In this document: piece by piece, positions 27,789 to 35,119 of the stretch
Numbering within the stretch: position 1 is the first letter of the stretch
Layout: every line of letters starts with the position of its first letter
Notes under the pieces: model-generated
Seen by the model: only the letters and a program-made list of their open reading frames with translations
Told to the model about the DNA's origin: nothing
Databases searched by the model: none
From: Candidatus Dadabacteria bacterium
GTDB taxonomy: Bacteria > Bdellovibrionota_C > UBA2361 > J046
Length of the DNA: 35,119 bases
Reading direction: 5' to 3'
Assembly: GCA_003696425.1 (NCBI GenBank)
Contig: RFHI01000226.1
Span: forward strand, 1-35,119
Made by a program: the position numbers and the translations under genes

Positions 27789-28808
27789 ATGTTTCGAGTT
27801 TTAGCACGTGACCTGGCAGTAGACCTCGGGACAGCTAATACGCTTATTTACGAAAAGGGAACAGGGGTAGTTTTGGATGAGCCTTCGATTGTTGCTTTAA
27901 AGCAGGATGGTCCCCGTCGGGATATAGTTGCAATTGGTGCTGAAGCCAAGGAAATGCTTGGCCGTACACCGGAGGGAGTAAAAGTCATTCGGCCGATCAG
28001 GACCGGGGTAATTGCTGATTTTGAGGTTGCCGGTCTTATGCTGCGTGAGTTTATAGGCAGGGCCCGTAAGAAAGCCAGAGCCTTATTTAAACCGCGAGTA
28101 ATTGTTGGTGTGCCGAGCGGTATAACTGAAGTAGAAAAAAGAGCCATCCGTGATTCTATTGAAGGGGAGGCACGCGAAGTAAAACTAATAGATGAGGCCA
28201 TGGCTGCCGCAATAGGGTGTGGCCTTCCGGTTACAGAAGCGACTGCCAGTTTGATAGTAGATATAGGCGGGGGCACAACGGATATTGCAGTAATCAGTCT
28301 TAAAGATATAGTTCATTCCGTTTCTGTGAGGCGCGGTGGTGATGCTATGGACGAAGCTATTATAAATCACATGCGTCGTCGTCATCATCTGCTTATTGGG
28401 GAAGCCACTGCTGAGTTGATAAAGAAAACTATTGGCAGTGCTCATTCTGATTACGACAATCAGGAGATGGAGGTGCGTGGCCGCAGTCTTACAAGCGGAT
28501 CTCCGGCGGCACTGGTAGTAACTGGCGAGGAGATAAGGGAAGCCACGGCTGAAGTTGTCAATACAATTTGTGCTTCTATTCGTCAGGCGCTTGAAAATAC
28601 GCCGCCTGAACTTTCAGGGGATATTATTGAAAGCGGCATTATGCTGGCGGGCGGAGGTGCGCTGCTTAAGGGGCTTGATCGGCGGGTGCATGAAGAGCTT
28701 GGCATTGAGGTTAAGGTTGCTGAGGATCCTCTCTGTGCAGTAGTAGAAGGGGCCGGTAAGGTCCTTGACAATACTGAGCTTTATAAAGACGTATGGTTTC
28801 AGGCTTAA
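27789..28808 (+). CDS. mreB: Rod-shape-determining actin homologue MreB
   Basis: A 339-residue protein. The actin-fold phosphate-1 motif DLAVDLGTANTLIY (residues 8-21), EPSIVAL, VIRPIRTGVIADFEVA, the IDEAMAAAIGCGLPV connection and the phosphate-2 motif LIVDIGGGTTDIAVIS are all typical of MreB. The family's SVRRGGDAMDEAIINHMRR and C-terminal GGGALLKGLD adenosine motif are also present. It polymerises under the inner membrane and directs lateral wall synthesis. No mreC or mreD follows; instead a PP2C-type gene starts 16 bases later on the same strand. Confidence 0.97.
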   Translation: MFRVLARDLAVDLGTANTLIYEKGTGVVLDEPSIVALKQDGPRRDIVAIGAEAKEMLGRTPEGVKVIRPIRTGVIADFEVAGLMLREFIGRARKKARALFKPRVIVGVPSGITEVEKRAIRDSIEGEAREVKLIDEAMAAAIGCGLPVTEATASLIVDIGGGTTDIAVISLKDIVHSVSVRRGGDAMDEAIINHMRRRHHLLIGEATAELIKKTIGSAHSDYDNQEMEVRGRSLTSGSPAALVVTGEEIREATAEVVNTICASIRQALENTPPELSGDIIESGIMLAGGGALLKGLDRRVHEELGIEVKVAEDPLCAVVEGAGKVLDNTELYKDVWFQA

Positions 28809-28824
28809 AGGGATATCGAGATTA

Positions 28825-30021
28825 ATGGAGATAAAATCTGCTGCTAAGAGCGATTGTGGAATAAAGCGGGAGAATAACGAAGATAGTATTCTGACGCGAT
28901 CGGATCTTGGGCTGTACATTGTTTGTGATGGTATGGGCGGACATGCCGGTGGTGAACTTGCTTCAAAAATAGCAGTTGAGGTGATTGAAGAGTGTGTAAG
29001 TAATGCGCTCCTTGATGGCGAATTAACTGAGTCGAATGCATCAGCTATTGTAAGTGATGCAATCCAGTCTGCCAGTCGGGAAATATACAACCGTGCGCAG
29101 CTTGAACCTGAATATAGAGGGATGGGTACTACTGCCACAGTGCTGATTTTTTTTAATAATCATGCCGTACTGGGACATGTAGGTGACAGCCGTTGTTATT
29201 TACGCCGTCGTGAAAAGCTTCATCAGCTATCTAATGATCACACTCTTGCAGCTGAGCTTGTAGCGAGTGGTAAGAGTAATTCAGCTGAAGTTAAGAAAAT
29301 GCCGTTTGCTCATGCACTGACCAGGGCAGTAGGAATACAGCCATCTGTAGTTGTTGATACTCTTGTATTTGATCTGATTGATGGTGATACGCTTTTACTC
29401 TGTACGGACGGCTTAATTGAACTGTGTTATGATCAGGAACAGCTCTTTGATTTGATTGGTCAGGAATCAATATCTGGCTTGCCGGAGAAGCTGATTAAAT
29501 TGGCGAATGAGTTGGACGGTTCTGATAATGTCAGTGTAATTGTGCTTAGAGCCTTTGATAGTACCCGCGATGCGGCCAGGGAGCAGGAAGTTGTATTAAA
29601 GATTGATACGCTAAAAGGGCTCTCCTTTTTTAAAGAGCTTGAGCTAGCAGAGTTGTTGCAGATTGTTGAGAGGGTAACGGTACTGCCGGCCGCAGAGGGA
29701 GCTGATTTGGTAAGAGAAGGGGAGCAGGGAGATTCGATGCTGGTTATTTTAAGTGGCAGGGTGGCGGTGTATCATCAGGGGCGTCAGCTTAATACACTGG
29801 AAAGCGGCAATCATTTTGGAGAGATGTCGCTTTTAAGGGAGTCGCCGCGTTCAGCGACTGTTAGGGCGATTGAGCCTTCAATATTGCTTAAGCTTAAGAA
29901 GAATGATTTCCAGGAGATTGTCAGTGGCAACCCCCGACTGGGTGTTAAGCTTTTAGCGGCCTTATCGCGTGAGCTATGCAGTCGTCTTGATCAGGCTAAC
30001 AGGAAAGTTGTTGCAGGGTAA
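28825..30021 (+). CDS. PP2C-type Ser/Thr phosphatase fused to a cyclic-nucleotide-binding domain
   Basis: Start chosen at ATG 28825 (398 residues), because the frame upstream of it overlaps the mreB end and the protein then begins at the usual PP2C start (KSAAKSDCGIKRENNEDS). Residues 1-250 form a PPM/PP2C phosphatase with metal ligands in NNEDS (E19-D20 region), VCDGMGGHAGGE (D35), VGDSR, CTDGL and GSDNVSVIV. From about 260 to 390 a CRP-like cNMP-binding domain follows. Its phosphate-binding cassette is FGEMSLLRESPRSATV, with the conserved Glu and Arg. The protein should be cytoplasmic, removing phosphate from Ser/Thr under control of a nucleotide. No partner kinase is seen. The gene directly follows mreB. 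Confidence 0.88.
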   Translation: MEIKSAAKSDCGIKRENNEDSILTRSDLGLYIVCDGMGGHAGGELASKIAVEVIEECVSNALLDGELTESNASAIVSDAIQSASREIYNRAQLEPEYRGMGTTATVLIFFNNHAVLGHVGDSRCYLRRREKLHQLSNDHTLAAELVASGKSNSAEVKKMPFAHALTRAVGIQPSVVVDTLVFDLIDGDTLLLCTDGLIELCYDQEQLFDLIGQESISGLPEKLIKLANELDGSDNVSVIVLRAFDSTRDAAREQEVVLKIDTLKGLSFFKELELAELLQIVERVTVLPAAEGADLVREGEQGDSMLVILSGRVAVYHQGRQLNTLESGNHFGEMSLLRESPRSATVRAIEPSILLKLKKNDFQEIVSGNPRLGVKLLAALSRELCSRLDQANRKVVAG

Positions 30022-30055
30022 AATATCCGGCTAGGTGTAACTTATGAAGAGGCAG

Positions 30056-31168
30056 CTAGACATTAAATCTGAAGTGTACGACATCGCCGTCGCGGACCAC
30101 ATAATCTTTTCCTTCGATGCGAAGCTTTCCGGCTTCGCGAGCGCCACTTTCACCACCACAGCTAACATAGTCCTGGTAGCTTATTACCTCTGCTCTGATA
30201 AAGCCGCGTTCAAAATCGCTGTGAATCTTGCCTGCGCAGCGCGGAGCTGTTGACCCGCGGCGGGCTGTCCAGGCGCGGGTTTCTTTAGGCCCAGCTGTAA
30301 AAAATGTTATTAAATCCAGTAGCTTATAACCCGCATGGGCCAGCCGGTCTATGCCACTTTCACTGAGTCCCAGCTCATTAAGGTATGCCAGTCTTTCATC
30401 AGCTGCGAGTTCTGCCAGCTCTGCCTCTACCTGACCGGAGATAACTACAAGTTCGGCGGACTGACTGGCAGCAAAAGCTGCGACTTTATCAATCTGGCGC
30501 TGGACTGTCGGGTCTGGTTTACAGGCAGCATCTTTTTCATCAACGTTAGCTACAAAGAGTACGGGTTTGGCAGTGAGCAGAGTATTTTTGATTGCGTACA
30601 TAACCGCATGCTCCTGTTCGATTTCAAAAAGTCTGGCGGGCTTTCCGTCTGCCAGATGATTTTCGAGTTGTTTTACCAGATCAAGATTCTGCTTTGCGGA
30701 TTTTTCTCCTGATTTAGCTGTTTTTTCAAACTTTGCTACCTGTTTTTGAACGGACTCAAGGTCGGCCAATAAGAGCTCGGTATCAATTGTTTCAATATCG
30801 CGAACAGGATCGATTGATCCGTCAACGTGGACGATATTATCGTTTTCGAAAATTCTTACCACGTGTGCAACGGCATCTACTGTACGAATATGCCCGAGAA
30901 ACTGGTTTCCGAGGCCTTCGCCTTTAGAGGCGCCCCTTATAAGTCCGGCAATATCTACGAAGGTTATCTGAGTTGGGATAATTTCTTTTGATTTTGCAAG
31001 TTCTGCCAGGACATTAAGTCTCTTATCGGGTACTGGCACCATACCGGTGTTAGGATCTTTTGTGCAGAATGGGAAATTGGCTGCTTCAGCACCAGCAGAA
31101 GTTAAGGCATTAAAAATTGTTGATTTGCCGACGTTTGGGAGACCGATTATGCCGCAGGTAAAACCCAT
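30056..31168 (-). CDS. ychF: Redox-responsive ribosome-associated ATPase/GTPase YchF
   Basis: A 370-residue protein of family length. The P-loop GIIGLPNVGKSTIFNALTSA (residues 7-26), the ANFPFCTKDPNTGMVPVPD stretch, DIAGLIRGASKGEGLGNQFL and the G4 variant NVDE (in place of NKxD) identify the OLA1/YchF subfamily. The missing NKxD is known to give ATP preference in this family. The C-terminal TGS-like domain ends in VRDGDVVHFRFNV. It is co-oriented with and 17 bases downstream of a UPF0104 gene. It converges with the PP2C gene, leaving 34 bases between the stops. Confidence 0.96.
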   Translation of the reverse strand: MGFTCGIIGLPNVGKSTIFNALTSAGAEAANFPFCTKDPNTGMVPVPDKRLNVLAELAKSKEIIPTQITFVDIAGLIRGASKGEGLGNQFLGHIRTVDAVAHVVRIFENDNIVHVDGSIDPVRDIETIDTELLLADLESVQKQVAKFEKTAKSGEKSAKQNLDLVKQLENHLADGKPARLFEIEQEHAVMYAIKNTLLTAKPVLFVANVDEKDAACKPDPTVQRQIDKVAAFAASQSAELVVISGQVEAELAELAADERLAYLNELGLSESGIDRLAHAGYKLLDLITFFTAGPKETRAWTARRGSTAPRCAGKIHSDFERGFIRAEVISYQDYVSCGGESGAREAGKLRIEGKDYVVRDGDVVHFRFNV

Positions 31169-31185
31169 AGTTCAGTACAAAAGTA

Positions 31186-32124
31186 TCAAGCTGAGGATGC
31201 AAGAGATTCTTTTTTAAGATAGACGCTAAAATCTTTGGTAATAAAGGCTACGATTCCGCCTATAGCGCTGGTAATTGTAATCGCCACAAGCCAGATGGCG
31301 CCGAGGGCTACGGCCTGTTCGTTTGTTATGATGCCTGAGAGAAAAGTGGCGTACGAATATTCACGAACTCCGAGACCGTTCCAGCTGATAGGCAGGCTAC
31401 TGAACATATTTACAAATGGGATAGCGACAAGCAGTGTGCCAAAGCTAATCTCAATTCCGATACCGTGTGCCATTACCCAGTGAAGTGCGATTTGAAGCAA
31501 ATGAAAAGTTATTGAAAGAGTTGTGATAATTATAAACTCGCTGCGTTTATGAGGAAACATTTTGGATACCTGTTCTGCTTTATCTCTTAGTTTGTTGCCG
31601 GGCTTTACAAATTTAAGAAGCAGCTTTGGTCCGGCAAACCAGCCGCAGAGAATCACCACTCCGATAGCAAGCAGAATAAATACCAGATCGGGGTGCATGC
31701 CGTGTGGTTCAAGCAGAGCAGCTGAGAGAGTTCCGAGTAGTGCCAGTACGGCCAGCCCCTGGGCTCTGTCTGCTACTACTGAAGCGAGTGCAGCAGTTTT
31801 TACCTGTTTTCCGTGTGCCAGCAGCACTCCGCGGGCCACATCGCCTCCTACCAGGCCCATACCGAAACTGTTAACGAACATGCCGATAAAGTATGATTTA
31901 AGGGCAACTGAGTAGGGTACATCTATTCCGCCTGCTTTTGCGATGCGCCACCATTTGTATGAGCTAAGTACCTGTCCGGCCAGGTAACCGAGAACAACTG
32001 TAATAGCTGTACTCACTGGTATGGCTAGAAGAGTTTCTTTAAGTGCGCGAAGATCTGCGAGGCGCAGCACGAGAGCGAGCAGAATCAGGCTAATTATTAA
32101 CTTTATCAAGCGTTTAACTTTCAT
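31186..32124 (-). CDS. UPF0104 / lysylphosphatidylglycerol synthase TM-domain family membrane protein
   Basis: The ATG at 32124 gives 312 residues; a TTG 13 codons upstream is possible but less likely. The protein starts KVKRLIKLIISLILLALVLRL, a strong first membrane segment, and has about seven to eight further hydrophobic segments. Near 85-90 it has NSFGMGLVGGDVARG and near 250 PISWNGLGVREYSYATFL, the conserved loops of the family that includes AglD and the flippase domain of MprF. Members are inner-membrane proteins with a proposed lipid-linked substrate transport role; many have no known substrate. No catalytic lysyltransferase domain is present. Confidence 0.85.
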   Translation of the reverse strand: MKVKRLIKLIISLILLALVLRLADLRALKETLLAIPVSTAITVVLGYLAGQVLSSYKWWRIAKAGGIDVPYSVALKSYFIGMFVNSFGMGLVGGDVARGVLLAHGKQVKTAALASVVADRAQGLAVLALLGTLSAALLEPHGMHPDLVFILLAIGVVILCGWFAGPKLLLKFVKPGNKLRDKAEQVSKMFPHKRSEFIIITTLSITFHLLQIALHWVMAHGIGIEISFGTLLVAIPFVNMFSSLPISWNGLGVREYSYATFLSGIITNEQAVALGAIWLVAITITSAIGGIVAFITKDFSVYLKKESLASSA

Positions 32125-32221
32125 AAGAGAGTATAGAGTACGATAAGGCGGAGATGCAGGCAAGCGCAGCGGCTAAGATTCTTTAGTGTTTGTCGGAGCT
32201 GGCTGCAGAAAATCTGTGGTG

Positions 32222-32250
32222 TTGACAGGGGCGGTTATAATGTAGAGAAT
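32222..32250 (+). promoter_or_regulatory. Candidate promoter of tRNA-Lys
   Basis: A perfect TTGACA (32222-32227) is followed after 17 bases by GAGAAT (32245-32250; 4 of 6). This gives a start at about 32257, 18 bases before the tRNA. A perfect TATAAT at 32236-32241 also lies here but is only eight bases from this -35 and has no other -35 at a usual distance. Confidence 0.5.
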
Positions 32251-32274
32251 CGCTCTGCTTTTTTCTTAAATTAT

Positions 32275-32326
<52 letters not shown>

Positions 32327-32347
<21 letters not shown>

Positions 32348-32393
32348 ATTTTTGAACGAAGTGAAAAAATTACAAGCCGAGCAGGATTCGAAC
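32327..32393 (+). repeat. 19-base inverted copy of the tRNA-Lys T-arm/acceptor end
   Basis: Bases 32375-32393 (AGCCGAGCAGGATTCGAAC) are the exact reverse complement of 32327-32345 within the tRNA. The copy could pair with the 3' half of the unprocessed tRNA transcript and compete with cloverleaf folding, or it could be a trace of an insertion event. The base next to each end does not continue the pairing, so the repeat is exactly 19 bases. Confidence 0.85.
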
Positions 32394-32456
32394 GCCCCGC
32401 AGGGACAAGACGGCGAATCAGATGAAGCGGAGCTTCATCATCTGCTCGGCTCAATT
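32336..32456 (+). repeat. 15-base direct repeat of the tRNA 3' end, flanking a palindromic insert
   Basis: CTGCTCGGCTCAATT occurs at 32336-32350 (tRNA end plus three following bases) and again at 32442-32456. This is the layout of attL/attR of an element integrated at a tRNA 3' end, but only 91 bases separate the copies and no integrase is visible. Between them lie the inverted copy and an 8-bp hairpin GATGAAGC-GGA-GCTTCATC (32421-32439). GCCGAGCAG at 32376-32384 also pairs with CTGCTCGGC at 32442-32450. Confidence 0.7.
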
Positions 32457-32491
32457 ATGAGTGCGGCCAGCTTCGCTGGCTGCACTCATAA
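32455..32491. repeat. 17-bp perfect hairpin with UUC loop
   Basis: Bases 32455-32471 pair with 32475-32491 throughout (one G-U pair), loop TTC. There is no U-run after it on the plus strand, so it is not a normal intrinsic terminator for the tRNA, though it may protect or end the transcript. It lies right beside the next hairpin, so the region has three palindromes in about 100 bases. Confidence 0.8.
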
Positions 32492-32520
32492 AAAGGCGAA
32501 GAACCTTTCAGTTCTTCGCC
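32490..32520 (-). terminator. Intrinsic terminator for the minus-strand gene at 32566-33156
   Basis: GGCGAAGAAC (32495-32504) and GTTCTTCGCC (32511-32520) form a perfect 10-bp stem with a 6-base loop. Read on the minus strand it is directly followed by five T (32494-32490). It stands 45 bases past the stop codon of the minus-strand gene, the expected place. Confidence 0.85.
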
Positions 32521-32565
32521 GCTATGGGAGTTTTATCAAGGAGTTTGTGAATGCCCTTCAGAAAG

Positions 32566-33156
32566 TTAAAAAATAGACTTTATCAGGTTAAATCCCTTAC
32601 TGATCAGTCCACCAACTTTACCGAATCCACCCTTTAGAAGACCGAGGCCCTTTCCGATAACACCACCGATTGGGCCGCCAAAGATGCTCAGAACCGGCCC
32701 GATTAGCTCCTTTCCGATATCCCAGAGCTTTGAGCCGGTCTCTTTCAGTGTAGACCAGAGGTCCTGTCCGTTCTGAGCGAGTCTCCCGATCTGTTCGGGA
32801 ATCTGCCCTAAAAGTGAGAGCGGGGAGCTGGCTACCGGTTTTTGGCCGGGTACAACATTAACTGCACCAGTGTTGGTAGCGCTGGCTCCAGCGGCTGCGC
32901 TGTTTCCGCCAATAAAGAGTGAGACAACCCTGGTAACAACCCGTACAATTGCGTTAACCGCAGTTTTAACGATTGCAACCATCGGGTTGTAGGCTGGAGC
33001 TGTCCACATATTTGGCAGGTAAGGATTGCGGTCAATTAAGGGCCTTGTATATGCCATGGGCCCATTTTGCTGGCCCTGAACCGGTGTGCCGTTAAAGGGG
33101 TTTACCTGGCTTTGACTTGCCGGTACTGAGCTGTAAGGTTGAATATTCTGTATCAT
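32566..33156 (-). CDS. Unrecognised 196-residue glycine- and serine-rich protein
   Basis: I do not recognise this protein. ATG at 33156 is preceded at good distance by GAGGA. Residues 1-55 are polar and rich in N, Q, P and S. A hydrophobic/beta-branched stretch at about 59-83 (VAIVKTAVNAIVRVVTRVVS) could be an amphipathic helix or membrane contact. Residues 85-115 are A/S/G/N-rich and look unstructured. From 115 on there are helices with LGQIPEQIGRLAQNGQDLW and then short glycine-containing repeats (GGPIGGVIGKGLGLLKGGFG, GGLISKGFN). There is no signal peptide, zinc motif or catalytic motif. It has its own terminator. The 209 bases upstream (33157-33365) hold no gene. Confidence 0.75.
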   Translation of the reverse strand: MIQNIQPYSSVPASQSQVNPFNGTPVQGQQNGPMAYTRPLIDRNPYLPNMWTAPAYNPMVAIVKTAVNAIVRVVTRVVSLFIGGNSAAAGASATNTGAVNVVPGQKPVASSPLSLLGQIPEQIGRLAQNGQDLWSTLKETGSKLWDIGKELIGPVLSIFGGPIGGVIGKGLGLLKGGFGKVGGLISKGFNLIKSIF

Positions 33157-33365
33157 ATTTTCCTCGCTAATATTAGTTGTTAGAGTGAAACAGGCCTTTT
33201 AAGTTAATGGCAGATATAAGCCAGGCAGTCTTCCAAACACGCTGCATCAGCCGGTATTAGAGGACTGGACTGTAAAGGCCTTTCTGCCGTTTTATCTGTT
33301 TCATAGAGATATATCGCAGGAGAGATGAAAAAGTTTCTCCGGCTAAAGCCCAGGCCTAAAGTCAT

Positions 33366-34928
33366 TTAATATGCCGGTTTTGTACGCCCTATCAGACGCG
33401 AGGCAGCTCTCTTTATGACCTGCCAGATGCTAAGCTCTTTCTTTTCAGACTGCTCGTTTTGCGGATGGTTAGAATTTGACGCGGAATTATTGCTACTGGA
33501 AGGGCCCCCAAATTTCTCTGCAAGCTCTTCTAAAGCGCTGGCTGCTTTCTCAGCCTTTTCAGCTCTGCGCCGGGCTATCTCTGCTTCGATTCTTTCGTTA
33601 TTGCTTTGAATCAGTTCTACAGGATCGATATCTTCAAGATCAGAAGAAAGCTGCTTGAGTAATGCTTTTAATTGAGCCAGTTTTTTTTCTGATTGAACCG
33701 AGTCAGAATCTAAAGATTCTGCCATCTGGCTTAAGAGCTTAAGCGAATTAATAACTTTATAAAATTCTTCTATAGAGGTGATTCCTTTTAGATAATCCGG
33801 TATCGCCCTACTATTTTCGTATAGTGGATCAAGATCCTCTTTGTTTAACTTTAAAAGTTCACTGTTTTCTGAAGCTTTTATATGTTTAAAGGTCTTACTC
33901 CAGCGCTTTAGCGTGCGTAGGGCAGATTCTACACTTTTACGAGATTCTATTGAAAGGCCGTCAAAAACATCTCCAATAATAAAAGTATGAAGCTTAATAT
34001 CACCCAGCGGGTTACCGTCAAGGTATGAAAGACCATCAGTAATAAGGAGAATATCAGCGCGTGAATATTCGCCGCCCCCTTGGATATCACGTACGGCGTC
34101 TACAATAGCCATCCGAATATCTGTGCCTCCCCAAGGACGGCTTGAAATAATTCTTCTAGCAATTTCTTCCAAGGCTTCCTCTCCACGGCCTGCTGATAAG
34201 TCGTGCGGCGAGTCTGTAAAAGTTCTAATGGCAAGCCTTGCGTTTTGTTTATGGCCCTGCCTTAAAAATGCCAGCGTAAGTCCGCAAGCGATAATCGCGC
34301 GTCCATCATCATTGTTCATTGACCCGGAAGTATCGAGTAGTACATAAGCGTGCTGTTTTTCGTACTGTGGCGGAGCAGGTTCTTCGTGTACTTCTATCTC
34401 TTTTATGGTCTCGTAGGACTTTACCGGAGTTCTTACCGGTCTTCGCCAGTCAGGGCGAAGAAGAGTTTTATCTGCCAGCCTTCTATAGAACTCATCAGGC
34501 ATTTCTTCTTCCAGCATCCATTCTGTGGGAAGAACGCGGGGGAGTTCTTCAGTTGTTTCAATTGGAGTAATATCCATGCTGTTATCAGGAGTAGGAGTGC
34601 TTTCTTCTCCATCCCGGTATGTTGTCTTTTCAATAACACGCTCAACCTCGTGCTCTACCAGAATCATTTCACCTGAGGCGGTACGCACTTTGGCAGCAGG
34701 GATTTTTAAATCCTTAATTTTGTCTTCCAGATTTCTTGCCGCTATAAACATGGCAAGCTGGCGGGGGTTCAGTTCTGAGATGTCTATTCCGAACTCAGCA
34801 ATATAGCCGGCAATAGTCTCTGCTTCCGGCCCGACTTTGGCTTCAAAGAGTTCAGGGTCATTTAGACCTTTGTCGTCAGGAGCAGCCTCTGGCTGTTCTT
34901 TTTTACCTCTTCGGTCATGCATATCCAT
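33366..34928 (-). CDS. von Willebrand factor A domain protein (MIDAS intact)
   Basis: Start chosen at ATG 34928, eight bases after GAAGG (520 residues); a GTG three codons earlier lacks a usable ribosome binding site. Residues 1-190 are charged, without a recognised domain. From about 193 a VWA domain follows: DTSGSMNNDD (MIDAS DxSxS, near 199), GGTD (near 267) and ITDG (near 299). After about 390 it is a helical coiled-coil-like region rich in K, E, L and A. It ends in a S/N/G-rich linker and a basic helix (SIWQVIKRAASRL). It resembles cytosolic VWA partners of MoxR-type AAA+ ATPases (ViaA/CoxE). No signal peptide. The upstream co-oriented gene ends 42 bases before it. Confidence 0.8.
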   Translation of the reverse strand: MDMHDRRGKKEQPEAAPDDKGLNDPELFEAKVGPEAETIAGYIAEFGIDISELNPRQLAMFIAARNLEDKIKDLKIPAAKVRTASGEMILVEHEVERVIEKTTYRDGEESTPTPDNSMDITPIETTEELPRVLPTEWMLEEEMPDEFYRRLADKTLLRPDWRRPVRTPVKSYETIKEIEVHEEPAPPQYEKQHAYVLLDTSGSMNNDDGRAIIACGLTLAFLRQGHKQNARLAIRTFTDSPHDLSAGRGEEALEEIARRIISSRPWGGTDIRMAIVDAVRDIQGGGEYSRADILLITDGLSYLDGNPLGDIKLHTFIIGDVFDGLSIESRKSVESALRTLKRWSKTFKHIKASENSELLKLNKEDLDPLYENSRAIPDYLKGITSIEEFYKVINSLKLLSQMAESLDSDSVQSEKKLAQLKALLKQLSSDLEDIDPVELIQSNNERIEAEIARRRAEKAEKAASALEELAEKFGGPSSSNNSASNSNHPQNEQSEKKELSIWQVIKRAASRLIGRTKPAY

Positions 34929-34970
34929 AACGGGCACCTTCAGGATCTGACAGATCTGTGCGGCAATAAA

Positions 34971-35119
34971 TTACTCACTGGCTTTTTCTGTCATGCTTTC
35001 TTCATAAGCTATACGTTTAAGCAGGCCATTTCGCATGTTGATTACAGCAGGATGAGCCGGCTCGATGCCCTCGATTACTTCGCGCAGGTCTTTGTAGGTG
35101 AGTTTCCCCAGGGTAGTGA
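34971..35119 (-). CDS. C-terminus of an unidentified gene, cut by the right edge
   Basis: An open frame enters from the right edge and stops at TAA (34973-34971). The last 48 residues include LGKLTYKDLREVIEGIEP, then PAVINMRNGLLKRIAYEESM and TEKASE. This tail is not specific enough for a family call. Because VWA proteins of the ViaA/CoxE type usually follow a MoxR-type AAA+ ATPase gene, such an identity is a guess to be tested. The 42-base gap to the VWA start suggests one transcription unit. Confidence 0.6.
   Translation of the reverse strand, partial: TTLGKLTYKDLREVIEGIEPAHPAVINMRNGLLKRIAYEESMTEKASE

Noticed and set aside
28765-28824. Upstream 20-codon extension of the PP2C gene into mreB
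   Set aside because: The PP2C domain starts right after the ATG at 28825, and the extra residues are mreB read in another frame.
32236-32241. Perfect TATAAT as the tRNA-Lys -10
   Set aside because: It is only eight bases from the TTGACA and no other -35 fits. GAGAAT at 32245 gives the normal 17-base spacing, though the choice is not certain.

Overview
The window is chromosomal DNA from a Gram-negative bacterium. It carries LpxC (lipid A synthesis), MreB, a complete rimP-nusA-ylxR-infB-rbfA-nrnA-truB block and an exopolysaccharide sugar cluster. The species cannot be named from the sequence. The presence of ylxR and a DHH-family nrnA between rbfA and truB is common outside the gammaproteobacteria. 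Gene density is high, overlaps are frequent, and no transposase, phage gene or CRISPR array was seen.

Layout: (1) 1-1345, minus strand: the N-terminal 448 residues of a PAS-domain sensor kinase that runs off the left edge. (2) 1489-10983, plus strand: a polysaccharide cluster with three GT4 glycosyltransferases, one membrane GT2, a polyprenyl-phosphate sugar-1-phosphate transferase, UDP-glucose dehydrogenase, UDP-xylose synthase and a GalE-like epimerase. Together they would supply UDP-glucuronate and UDP-xylose and start a lipid-linked repeat unit. No flippase, polymerase or export gene is present here. (3) 11143-16512: lepA, a metallophosphoesterase, a membrane-anchored trypsin-like protease on the minus strand, and gnd. 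(4) 16644-26754, plus strand: a promoter, a structured leader and a nine-gene operon (rimP, nusA, ylxR, infB, rbfA, nrnA, truB, purA, and a receiver-domain/LpxC fusion). (5) 26751-32124: 3-hydroxyacyl-CoA dehydrogenase (minus), mreB plus a PP2C phosphatase with a cyclic-nucleotide-binding domain (plus), then ychF and a UPF0104 membrane protein (minus). (6) 32222-32520: tRNA-Lys(UUU) followed by partial copies of its own 3' end and strong palindromes. (7) 32566-35119, minus strand: an unrecognised glycine-rich protein, a von Willebrand A-domain protein and the C-terminus of a further gene.

The most unusual item is the continuous reading frame at 25381-26754. It joins an NtrX-like phosphoreceiver domain, with its acidic pocket, Asp66 and Lys116 intact, to a complete LpxC with its zinc ligands intact. 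This suggests that the committed step of lipid A synthesis is controlled directly by phosphorelay, in a protein translated from the same operon as the core translation factors. Second-tier items are the PP2C/cyclic-nucleotide fusion directly behind mreB, the tRNA-Lys-derived repeat cluster, and the rimP leader with a 13-codon upstream ORF whose stop overlaps the rimP start.
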